DNA from: HGM04593 sp045631205
GTDB lineage: Bacteria; Bacteroidota; Bacteroidia; Bacteroidales; Bacteroidaceae
Direction: 5' to 3'
Assembly: GCA_045631205.1 (NCBI GenBank)
Contig: JAZQUI010000034.1
Coordinates: 1 to 23,378, forward strand
DNA: 23,378 bases
The notes under the pieces: generated by a model
Told to the model about the DNA's origin: nothing
Database searches by the model: none
The model's input: only the letters and a program-made list of their open reading frames with translations
Position numbers and translations under genes: made by a program
In this document: positions 7,998 through 16,300 of the stretch, one piece after another
How the letters are laid out: every line of letters begins with the position of its first letter
Position numbering within the stretch: position 1 is the stretch's first letter

Positions 7998-8444
7998 CTA
8001 TTTGTTTAGTTTAAGAACCAGTTTGTTGCGGTCGAATACCGCGTTCTCGAATTTGTTGTTGAATCTTATGGCATCCTTTGGGCAGGCATTGACGCATAAT
8101 TGGCAGAAGGTGCAACTGCCTAAGTCGTAATGGTACTCGGCAAGCACTTTGCGGGATTTGCCTGTGCTCTCGTCGGTTACGGTTGCAGTGGTGATGCTTA
8201 TGGTGCCGTTCGGGCAGGCATTTTCGCACAGGCGGCAGGCGATGCATCGGTTGTTTCCGTCCTCGTCGACGGGCATATACAGCTGCGCGCGGTGTCGCTC
8301 GGCAATCTGCAGGGTGGCACGGTTTTCGGGATATTGCTCGGTGACTTTGGGCGAGAAGAACTCCACAAGAGTGGTCTTTAAGCCTTTAAGTAGCGAAACG
8401 GTTGTTACGGCAATGGTGCCTATGTAAGTGTTCTTTATCTTCAT
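7998..8444 (-). CDS. nuoI: NADH-quinone oxidoreductase subunit I (two 4Fe-4S ferredoxin)
   Basis: This 148-residue peripheral subunit carries two [4Fe-4S] clusters (N6a and N6b) that pass electrons toward NuoB. Both ferredoxin motifs are intact: CIACRLCENACP with C67, C70, C73 and C77, and CTFCQLCVNACP with C111, C114, C117 and C121. A hydrophobic or amphipathic N-terminus (residues 5-30) fits membrane-surface docking. Since no NuoEFG is encoded nearby, this ferredoxin-like subunit would be the likely entry point for electrons, which is inference. It lies between nuoH (12 bases) and nuoJ (5 bases). Confidence 0.96.
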   Translation of the reverse strand: MKIKNTYIGTIAVTTVSLLKGLKTTLVEFFSPKVTEQYPENRATLQIAERHRAQLYMPVDEDGNNRCIACRLCENACPNGTISITTATVTDESTGKSRKVLAEYHYDLGSCTFCQLCVNACPKDAIRFNNKFENAVFDRNKLVLKLNK

Positions 8445-8456
8445 ATCATTGAAATG

Positions 8457-9530
8457 TTAAAAAGTCCATCCCATAACAACACAAATGGTCATTATAAGCA
8501 GGTTTACAAGGCCTATGGGTACAAGATATTTCCACTCCAAAACAAGTACCTGGTCTATGCGCAGGCGGGGGAATGTCCATCGTATCCACATAAGCAGCCA
8601 TATTACAAAGAAGGTCTTTCCAAGCATCCATACGATGCCGGGAATGTATGCCATTGCGGTGTTCAGTGCATCGAGCCCAGGTATGTAAAGCGGAGCCCAG
8701 CCGCCAAGGAAGAGAGTTGCCGCAATTCCGGCAACGATGAAAAGATTCATAAATTCGGCTACATAAAAGAAACCGAAGTGCATACCCGAATATTCTGTGT
8801 GAAAGCCTGCCGTTAGTTCCGATTCAGCCTCGGGGAGGTCGAAGGGGGCGCGGTTGGTCTCGGCATTTCCGGCAATGAGGTATATTATAAATGCCACACA
8901 GGCAGGGAGGTGTCCTTTGAATATGAACCATCCATTGAGCTGGTTCTCCACAATCTCGCTTATCTGCATTGTGCCGCAGAGAACCACCATTGTAAGCATA
9001 CAGAGTCCCACTGACAGTTCGTAACTGATCATTTGGCCTCCACTGCGCATTGCGCCTATCATAGAGAACTTGTTGTTGCTGCTCCATCCGGCAAGCAATA
9101 TGCCCAACACTCCGAACGATGAGGCTGCCATAATGAAAAAGACACCGATGTTGAAATCGAGAGCCTGCAAGCCGCGTGCAAAGGGCAAGCAACTGAATGT
9201 GAGTACCGAACTCATAACAACAATGTATGGTGCAAGGGAGTAGAGTATGCGGTCGGAACGCTTTATGCTTATAATCTCCTTTATGAGCATTTTAAAGACA
9301 TCGGCAAATACTTGCAGAAGTCCCCAGAAACCTACGCGCATGGGGCCTAAACGGCATTGGAAGGCGGCACACACTTTGCGCTCCATAAATATCATAACTA
9401 TGGCAAAGAGAACGTATGCCAGCACAAGGGCTATGGCTATGAGCGTACATTCGGTTAGTATTACGGCCTGTTCGGGCAGGTGGCTGCGCAACAGGTTGTC
9501 GATGGCGGTTGTAATTATACTGAAATCCAT
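8457..9530 (-). CDS. nuoH: NADH-quinone oxidoreductase subunit H
   Basis: This 357-residue membrane subunit forms the quinone chamber with NuoB and NuoD. It has eight or so hydrophobic helices. The family signature ERKVCAAFQCRLGP is at 50-63. The acidic loop with GNAETNRAPFDLPEAESELTAGFHTEYSGM is at 221-250 and carries the E-channel residues. Length and motifs are normal. It starts 15 bases after the nuoCD stop. Confidence 0.97.
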   Translation of the reverse strand: MDFSIITTAIDNLLRSHLPEQAVILTECTLIAIALVLAYVLFAIVMIFMERKVCAAFQCRLGPMRVGFWGLLQVFADVFKMLIKEIISIKRSDRILYSLAPYIVVMSSVLTFSCLPFARGLQALDFNIGVFFIMAASSFGVLGILLAGWSSNNKFSMIGAMRSGGQMISYELSVGLCMLTMVVLCGTMQISEIVENQLNGWFIFKGHLPACVAFIIYLIAGNAETNRAPFDLPEAESELTAGFHTEYSGMHFGFFYVAEFMNLFIVAGIAATLFLGGWAPLYIPGLDALNTAMAYIPGIVWMLGKTFFVIWLLMWIRWTFPRLRIDQVLVLEWKYLVPIGLVNLLIMTICVVMGWTF

Positions 9531-9545
9531 ATCCGTAACGTGTTT

Positions 9546-11111
9546 TTATCGGTCGATATCGGGTATCACGTAATCGAGCGTGGCTCCTGTTGTTATGAGG
9601 TCGGCAATCTTGCAACCTTTCAGAATCTTGTGCATACAGGCCACGAGCGGCAAGCCCATAGGGCGGAATTTTACACGATAGGGCTCTTTCTCGCCGTGGC
9701 TTTCGATAAATACTCCAAACTCTCCACGTGAGCCTTCGACCGCAGCACTGAATCGTCCTTCGGGCAGTTTAATCACAGGTTTGGTCTTTATCTTGAACTC
9801 GCCTGCCGGTATGTTGTCAATAAGTTGGCGCACGATGTGTACAGACTCCTTAATCTCGTCGATACGCAGGAGCATACGGTCGTAACTGTCGCCGTGTGTG
9901 CGCAGCTTTTCTTTGAAATCGACCTCGCCGTAGAGAGCGTAAGGGTGGCGCTTGCGCACGTCGCACGCCCAGCCGGCTGCGCGTCCTGTGCAGCCTGTTG
10001 TGCCGTATGAAATGGCTTCTTCGCGAGTGAGTACGCTCACACCACGCATACGGTTCTTGGTTATTACGCTGTTTACGAAGAGTTCCTCGAATTCTTTTAT
10101 CTTCTCGAGCTGGTAGGTGCAGTACTCTTTTACCTTTGCTTCCCACCCGGGTGTTATGTCGGCCTGTACACCACCTATTATATTATAGTTCTGAATGAGG
10201 CGGCCGCCTGTTACCTCTTCAAAAATGTCGAGTATTTTTTCGCGGTCGCGGAACCCGTAGATGAATGCGGTGAGTGCGCCAAGGTCCATAGCTGCGCAGG
10301 CGAGCATAAGCAGGTGCGAGTCTATGCGCTGCAACTCATCCATTATGGTGCGCAGGTATTGTGTTCGGGGGAGAATTTCGAGCCCTAATGCTTTTTCAAT
10401 ACACATACAAAGGGCGTGGCGGTTCTGGTGTGCGCTCAGGTAGTCGAGTCGGTCGGTAAAGGCGAGCAGTTGCCGGTAGGTCTTGCTCTCGCAAAGTTTC
10501 TCAATGCCACGGTGTATGTAACCGCAGTGTATGTCAATCTTGCGTATCTCTTCGCCGGCAAGCGCAAGGCGGAAACGCAGAACACCGTGTGTTGCGGGGT
10601 GCTGCGGGCCGATGTTTATCACATATTCATCGACGTGCATAAAATTCTCGCGTTTGGCAATTGCTTCAAACTCTTTGTCCTCTTCAATCTCGTAAGAGCG
10701 TTGAAGATCTTCGTTTGGCTCGCTTGTGAGGCGTATGGGGTTTATGGCCTCGTCTGGGTCATAGTCCTTGCGCAGCGGGTAGCCTACCCAGTCGTTGCGC
10801 AGAAAGAGACGGCGCATATCGGGGTGCCCGGTGAAGCGTATGCCGTAGAAGTCGTAAACTTCGCGTTCGTATAGCTCGGCAATCTTCCATAGGTCGCACA
10901 CGGTGGGTATGGTGGGCTTTTTGCGGTCGGTGGTGCGCACGGCAATTTCCACATTTTGGTGAGTGGTGCTGTTCTCGAGTATGTATATTACTCCAAGACC
11001 CTCTTCGCCCCAGTCCATTCCGATGAGCTCGCGTAAAAAGTCCATCCCGTTGTTGCGCAATTCCTTGAGATGTGTGCGCAAATCTTTTTTGTCTATAAAT
11101 TCCAGGTTCAT
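9546..11111 (-). CDS. nuoCD: NADH-quinone oxidoreductase fused subunits C and D
   Basis: This 521-residue fusion has NuoC (about 1-125) joined to NuoD (about 160-521). The NuoC part shows EREVYDFYGIRFTGHPDMRR and the DWVGYPLRKDY segment (82-118). The NuoD part starts with NIGPQHPATHGVLRFRL, whose histidine lines the quinone site, and contains DRLDYLS with the expected tyrosine. The start chosen is the ATG at 11111, which overlaps the nuoB stop (ATGA). The open frame continues upstream to 11375, but that part lies over nuoB and is arginine/serine-rich without family similarity. At 521 residues it is shorter than the roughly 600 of the E. coli fusion, mainly in the NuoC part and linker. Confidence 0.96.
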   Translation of the reverse strand: MNLEFIDKKDLRTHLKELRNNGMDFLRELIGMDWGEEGLGVIYILENSTTHQNVEIAVRTTDRKKPTIPTVCDLWKIAELYEREVYDFYGIRFTGHPDMRRLFLRNDWVGYPLRKDYDPDEAINPIRLTSEPNEDLQRSYEIEEDKEFEAIAKRENFMHVDEYVINIGPQHPATHGVLRFRLALAGEEIRKIDIHCGYIHRGIEKLCESKTYRQLLAFTDRLDYLSAHQNRHALCMCIEKALGLEILPRTQYLRTIMDELQRIDSHLLMLACAAMDLGALTAFIYGFRDREKILDIFEEVTGGRLIQNYNIIGGVQADITPGWEAKVKEYCTYQLEKIKEFEELFVNSVITKNRMRGVSVLTREEAISYGTTGCTGRAAGWACDVRKRHPYALYGEVDFKEKLRTHGDSYDRMLLRIDEIKESVHIVRQLIDNIPAGEFKIKTKPVIKLPEGRFSAAVEGSRGEFGVFIESHGEKEPYRVKFRPMGLPLVACMHKILKGCKIADLITTGATLDYVIPDIDR

Positions 11112-11758
11112 AGTTGTTCGGCTTTTTCGCAACCTTCGATGGGAGCGTTGGTTACTGTTATAGGTTCGCGACGCACCTCGCGTGGGTCTTGCTGTATGTT
11201 CTTGCCGCCAAAGAATTTTTCTACCTTCACTTTGCGTTGTAGTTGCATCATTCCATAGAGAATGGCTTCGGGACGGGGTGGACACCCGGGAATGTAAACA
11301 TCGATGGGTAGTATCTTGTCCACACCGTTCACTACGTGGTACGACCCTTTGAAAGGTCCTCCGCTTATGGCGCATCCGCCCACAGCTACCACATATTTGG
11401 GCTCGGCCATCTGGTCGTAAAGTCGTTTAAGCACCGGTGCCATCTTGTGGGTTATAGTGCCTGCCACCATTATGAGGTCGGCCTGTCGGGGTGAGTTTCT
11501 TGTTACCTCAAACCCGAAGCGGGCAAAGTCGTAACGTGCGGCTCCCACCGACATAAACTCTATGCCGCAGCAGCTGGTGGCAAAGGTGAGGGACCATAAA
11601 GAGTTGCTGCGTCCCCAGTTTATAAGGTCGTCGAGCGCGCCCACAACCACATTGGTGCGCTCTTTATTAAGCTCTTTTATAAGGGCTTCGAGGGTTTCGT
11701 TGTCCTTGAACTCCTCGTAGGGTATCGATTTTATTGCCGGCTTTTTCATTATTTCCAT
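11108..11758 (-). CDS. nuoB: NADH-quinone oxidoreductase subunit B
   Basis: This 216-residue subunit carries the terminal [4Fe-4S] cluster N2, which reduces quinone. The four ligands are visible: the tandem C63-C64 in TSCCGIEF, C129 in VGGCAISGG, and C159 in IPGCPPRPE. Two starts are possible. ATG at 11758 overlaps the end of nuoA by 10 bases. ATG at 11749 (methionine 4) forms a TAATG junction with the nuoA stop, which I consider equally likely. The 3' end overlaps the nuoCD start as ATGA, suggesting translational coupling through nuoA-B-CD. Confidence 0.96.
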   Translation of the reverse strand: MEIMKKPAIKSIPYEEFKDNETLEALIKELNKERTNVVVGALDDLINWGRSNSLWSLTFATSCCGIEFMSVGAARYDFARFGFEVTRNSPRQADLIMVAGTITHKMAPVLKRLYDQMAEPKYVVAVGGCAISGGPFKGSYHVVNGVDKILPIDVYIPGCPPRPEAILYGMMQLQRKVKVEKFFGGKNIQQDPREVRREPITVTNAPIEGCEKAEQL

Positions 11759-12099
11759 TCAAGAGCTTTCTTGCGCCATGCGTATGCAAGGCCCAATATA
11801 AGTATAAACATAAAAAAGAGTACTCCCACAAGGGCTTTCATACCTAATTCCTGAACGATGGTTGCCCACGGGAAAAGGAATACAGCCTCAATGTCGAACA
11901 TAAGGAAGAGTATCGCAAAAAGGTAATATCCGGCCTTGAAGTGTACCCACGTTTCTCCCTGTGTGGGTATTCCACATTCGTACGATTCGCTCTTCTGTTT
12001 GTTGTAGGTGCGGGGCGATATCCACCTCGCTACAAGCATACCGGCGAGAACCAGCACCACCGATGCTATGATCATTGTGAAAAGAAGTACAAAATTCAT
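11749..12099 (-). CDS. nuoA: NADH-quinone oxidoreductase subunit A
   Basis: This 116-residue subunit has three transmembrane helices at the junction of the membrane and peripheral arms. Family motifs are YECG (40-43) in the first loop and FDIEAVFLFPW (68-78) with the buried acidic pair D69 and E71. The frame is open up to 12159. I chose the ATG at 12099 because the extra 20 residues are lysine-rich and unlike the family, whereas MNFVLLFTMII begins directly at helix 1. It is the first gene of the ten-gene operon, with a -7 type promoter box about 96 bases upstream. Confidence 0.94.
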   Translation of the reverse strand: MNFVLLFTMIIASVVLVLAGMLVARWISPRTYNKQKSESYECGIPTQGETWVHFKAGYYLFAILFLMFDIEAVFLFPWATIVQELGMKALVGVLFFMFILILGLAYAWRKKALEWK

Positions 12100-12194
12100 A
12101 TACAGCTTGTTGAAGTTTTTCTTGTTCTTTTTTTTAGTTTTTTGCCACGTAAACCTCAATTGGGTATCTCTCTGTTTTTGGCTGCGGTGCCTGG

Positions 12195-12202
12195 CAAATG
12201 TA
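12195..12202 (-). promoter_or_regulatory. Candidate -7 box of the nuo operon
   Basis: Reading the minus strand, TACATTTG matches the Bacteroidetes -7 consensus TAnnTTTG. Transcription would begin near 12188, leaving a 5' leader of about 90 bases before nuoA. I see no good -33 TTTG at the expected distance. A short AT-rich inverted repeat (12234-12240 with 12244-12250, three-base loop) lies between the metal transporter stop and this box and might weakly terminate the upstream gene. Confidence 0.45.
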
Positions 12203-12265
12203 ATAAAAATATTTGTTTAGGGTTGTTCTTTTTTGCTATAAAATATAGCATTTTTGATACAAGTG

Positions 12266-13039
12266 TCAAATGGCGGAGTCGAGCACCATCATAAGCGCAA
12301 AACCACATGCAAAACCAATGGTTCCAATGTTGCTGTGCTTGCCGTTCTGCGACGATGGCACAAGCTCTTCTACCACAACATACAACATGGCTCCGGCGGC
12401 AAAAGATAGCAACAGGGGCATAGCCTCGGTTGTGCCTTCGAGGAAGAATATTGTGGCTATGGCGGCTATGGGTTCCACAAGTCCCGATGCAGCGCCATAG
12501 AGAAATGCCTTGGCACGGCTTTTTCCTTCATTCTGCAAGGGTATAGAGATTATTGCTCCCTCGGGAATGTTCTGTACTGCCATACCTATGGCCAAGGCTA
12601 TGGCTGCGGCGAAAGTGAGTGTCCCGGTACCATCGTTTATGCCTGCAAATACCACGCCCACAGCCATTCCCTCGGGGATATTGTGCAACGCAACTGCAAG
12701 CATCATTTTTGTGGAACGTGACAATCCCGAACGAGGTCCTTCGGGTTGTGCGTCGTCGACGTGTTGGTGCGGGATAAATGTGTCGAGAGCGAGTAGAAAT
12801 CCTATACCAACAAGAAAACCAATGATTACGGGCGAGGCTTCGGCCAGAGTGTTGTTGCCGGTCTGCTCCAAGGCGGGTTGCAATAGCGACCAGAAACTAG
12901 CCGCAACCATCACTCCCGAAGCAAAGCCAAGCATTGCCTTGTTGGTTATATCGGAAATCTTGTCGCGCACGAGAAATACCATCGATGCACCAATGACGGT
13001 GCCTAAAAACGGCATTGTAAGTCCTGTTAAAAGTTCCAT
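12266..13039 (-). CDS. ZIP-family divalent metal transporter (ZupT/GufA-like)
   Basis: This 257-residue inner-membrane protein of the ZIP family imports Zn2+ and related divalent metals. The two metal-site helices carry the signatures HNIPEGMAVG (119-128) and QNIPEGAIISIP (156-167). A short histidine/aspartate loop (HQHVDD, 91-96) lies in the variable cytoplasmic loop where ZIP proteins often bind metal. About eight hydrophobic helices are visible, and the length is typical of bacterial members. It is on the same strand as nuoA, with 166 bases between them, so it may be a separate unit. Which metal it prefers cannot be read from the sequence. Confidence 0.9.
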   Translation of the reverse strand: MELLTGLTMPFLGTVIGASMVFLVRDKISDITNKAMLGFASGVMVAASFWSLLQPALEQTGNNTLAEASPVIIGFLVGIGFLLALDTFIPHQHVDDAQPEGPRSGLSRSTKMMLAVALHNIPEGMAVGVVFAGINDGTGTLTFAAAIALAIGMAVQNIPEGAIISIPLQNEGKSRAKAFLYGAASGLVEPIAAIATIFFLEGTTEAMPLLLSFAAGAMLYVVVEELVPSSQNGKHSNIGTIGFACGFALMMVLDSAI

Positions 13040-13083
13040 ATTTTTTTTGTTTTTTTGTACTCTTCTTTTTTTGTTTCAATCCA

Positions 13084-13132
13084 CACTCCTTTACAGGGAG
13101 TGAACCGGCAAGTCAATGCCCTCGCAAATTTA
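13084..13132 (-). promoter_or_regulatory. Candidate promoter and leader hairpin of the metal transporter gene
   Basis: On the minus strand, TAAATTTG (13125-13132) matches the -7 consensus; no clear -33 partner is seen. Just downstream, within the presumed leader, arms 13084-13089 and 13097-13102 (CACTCC/GGAGTG) form a small hairpin. An A-rich stretch then runs to the start codon. Confidence 0.4.
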
Positions 13133-13269
13133 CTTTTTTATTTTAAACGGCGATATTCTGTGCAGTGTTTTTATCGTTAATCTTGTTTAATGTGTGGCGT
13201 TCCGTTTCAAATATGTGTGATGGATTAAAATACCACTTGAAGATTGTCTGAAAATCCGTTTTTTATTTG

Positions 13270-13287
13270 TACATTTGCGCTAGCGCA
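13270..13287 (+). promoter_or_regulatory. purL -7 box overlapping a 12-bp palindrome
   Basis: TACATTTG at 13270-13277 matches the Bacteroidetes -7 box. A weak -33 candidate (TCTG, 13247-13250) lies 19 bases upstream. The perfect palindrome TGCGCTAGCGCA occupies 13276-13287. It overlaps the last two bases of the box and covers the expected start of transcription, the position of a typical repressor operator. The leader to the purL ATG would be about 100 bases. Confidence 0.5.
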
Positions 13288-13386
13288 GGAATATCTCTTG
13301 TTCGCGTGATGCATTTGCCGCATAAAAGGCTATGCCGCATGCTACAAACACAGAATATCAAATAACAATAATAGATAATCGTTTTT

Positions 13387-16300
13387 ATGATTTACTTTTT
13401 CAGTACCCCCAGCCGTACGGTTATTGCAACCGAGGCAAGCAGTGCACTGCAAGCACAAGATGTTGAGAAACTCTGTTGGCTGTATGGCGAAGCTACCCTC
13501 ATTGAGGGTGAGCAGGTAGAGGGCTGTTTTGTGGGCCCCCGCCGCGAGATGATTACCCCGTGGAGTACAAATGCTGTTGAGATTACCCAGAATATGGGAC
13601 TCAGCGGTATTCTTCGTATCGAGGAGTATTTTGTGGTTAAAGATGAAAACGCTGAGTACGACCCTATGTTGCAGCGCATGTACAAAGGGCTCGATCAGCA
13701 GATATTCAAGGTTGACATTGAACCTCGTCCCATAGAATTTATCGAGGATCTCGACAGCTACAATGAGCAGGAGGGTCTTGCTCTTTCAAAAGAGGAAATC
13801 GACTATTTGCACCGTGTAGAGGGCGAGCTTGGTCGTAAACTTACCGACAGCGAGGTGTTTGGTTTTGCGCAGATTAACTCTGAGCACTGCCGTCACAAAA
13901 TCTTTGGTGGAACATTCATTATCGATGGTGAGGAGATGCCTTCGTCGCTCTTTGCAATGATTAAACGTACCACCAATGAGAACCGCAACAGCATAATCTC
14001 GGCTTACAAGGATAACGTGGCATTTGCACAGGGTCCCGTGGTAGAGCAGTTTGCTCCCGCCGACCACTCAATGCCCGACTATTTCGTGATTAAGGATATT
14101 GAAACCGTTATTTCGTTGAAGGCCGAAACACACAACTTCCCCACAACCGTTGAGCCCTTCAATGGTGCATCAACCGGTACCGGTGGTGAGATTCGCGACC
14201 GTATGGGTGGTGGTAAAGGTTCGTGGCCCATTGCGGGAACAGCAGTTTATATGACATCTTATCCCCGTACTTATAACGACCGCAAGTGGGAAGATTTGCT
14301 ACCCGTGCGCAAGTGGCTCTATCAGACTCCTGAGCAGATACTTATAAAGGCATCAAACGGTGCTTCGGACTTTGGTAACAAGTTCGGTCAGCCCCTTATC
14401 TGTGGTTCGGTGCTTACATTCGAGCATAAGGAGAACGACGAGGTTTACGGTTACGATAAGGTAATTATGCTTGCCGGAGGTGTGGGCTACGGTACACGTC
14501 GCGACTGTTTGAAAGGCGCACCCGAGAAAGGAAACAAGGTTATTGTAATGGGTGGCGACAACTATCGCATCGGTCTTGGTGGTGGTTCTGTATCGTCGGT
14601 TGATACCGGCCGTTACTCTTCGGGCATTGAGCTCAACGCTGTGCAGCGCGCCAATGCCGAAATGCAGAAACGTGCCTACAATGTGGTGCGCGCACTCTGC
14701 GAGGACGAGACCAACCCTGTTGTTTCAATCCACGACCACGGTTCGGCAGGTCACGTAAACTGCCTTTCAGAGCTTGTAGAGGAGTGTGGTGGTCTTATAG
14801 ATATGTCGGCTCTTCCCGTGGGCGACAAGACTCTCTCGGCAAAAGAGATTATTGCCAACGAGTCACAGGAGCGTATGGGCTTGCTCATTAAAGAGGATGC
14901 CATTGAGTATGTGAAGAAGGTTGCCGACCGCGAGCGTGCTCCTATGTACGTTGTTGGTGAAACAACCGGCGACGCCCGCTTTGCTTTTGAGCAGGCCGAT
15001 GGCAAACGTCCTTTCGACCTTTCAGTAAGCCAGATGTTCGGCTCTTCGCCCAAGACCTATATGATAGACAAGACTGTTGAGCGTCGTTACAAAGATGCTG
15101 TTTACAGCGAAGATAAGATTGAGGAATACCTTACCGATGTGCTCCGTCTCGAGGCTGTTGCCTGCAAAGACTGGCTCACAAACAAGGTTGACCGTTCGGT
15201 AACAGGTAAAATTGCCCGCCAGCAGTGTCAGGGTGAAATTCAGTTGCCTTTGAGCGACTGCGGTGTTGTTACTCTCGACTACCGTGGAAAGAAAGGTATC
15301 GCAACCTCTATCGGTCACGCTCCCCAGGCTGCGCTTGCATCGCCCGCAAAGGGTTCAGTGCTTGCTGTTGCCGAGGCGCTTACCAACATTGCTCTTGCGC
15401 CCCTTGCAAATGGTATAAAGAGTATTTCGCTCAGTGCAAACTGGATGTGGCCCTGCCGTTCACAAGAGGGTGAGGATGCACGTTTGTACCGCGGTGTTGA
15501 GGCTCTCTCTGATTTCTGCTGCGACCTTAAGATAAACGTTCCCACAGGAAAAGACTCATTGTCAATGACACAGAAGTACCCCGACGGTACAAAGGTTATC
15601 AGCCCGGGTACTGTTATCGTGTCGGCTGGCGGTGAGGTTTCCGATGTCCGCAAGGTGGTTTCTCCCGTAATGGTGAACGAAGCCAAGAGTGCATTCTATC
15701 ACATCGATTTCAGTTTCGATGCATTGCGTCTTGGTGGTTCGGCTTTCGCTCAGTCACTTAACTGCGTGGGTGATGATGTTCCCACTGTTCAGAATCCCGA
15801 ATACTTCGCCGAGGCTTTCGACACTGTTCAGAAGCTTGTTAACGAAGGTATAATCATGGCCGGTCACGACGTATCGGCGGGTGGTCTCATCACAACCCTT
15901 TTGGAGATGTGTTTCGCAAACACTACCGGTGGTATGGAGATTAACCTCGACAGTGTTGCCGAGAAAGATATCGTGAAACTTCTCTTTGCCGAGAACCCTG
16001 CACTTGTAATTCAGGTTGCCGACAAGGATAAATGCCGTATGCAGCAGATTCTCGACGATGCTGGCATCTGCTTCGTGAAGATTGGTGTTCCCTCGGCAAA
16101 ACGTCAGATTGCTGTGGCAAAAGAGAAACGTACACGCCTCTTCGATATAGATCACTACCGCGATGTATGGTACGATAGCTCATACCTTATGGATCGCAAA
16201 CAGAGCTTCAACGGCTGTGCCGACGAGCGTCTGAAAAACTATAAGAACCAACCCTTGCGTTACCGTATGCCCGCAGGCTTCAAAGGTATGCTCGATGCTT

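Larger units (their letters stand above)
13040..13386. other. Divergent control region between the metal transporter gene and purL
   Basis: This stretch of about 350 bases has no plausible gene. It holds the leftward -7 box and leader hairpin, a central part without recognisable motifs (about 13140-13240), and the rightward purL promoter with its palindrome. No riboswitch I know (purine, PRPP/ppGpp type) is recognisable here. Confidence 0.6.

Noticed and set aside
11112..11375. Long N-terminal extension of nuoCD
   Set aside because: It lies over nuoB, its translation is basic and serine-rich with no family similarity, and an ATGA junction gives a better start.
12234..12250. Strong terminator after the metal transporter gene
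   Set aside because: The inverted repeat is only seven AT-rich pairs and its T-tract is on the wrong strand for that gene. Kept only as a weak possibility.
13133..13386. Purine riboswitch upstream of purL
   Set aside because: I could not find the conserved three-helix junction motifs. The only clear element is a palindrome at the promoter.
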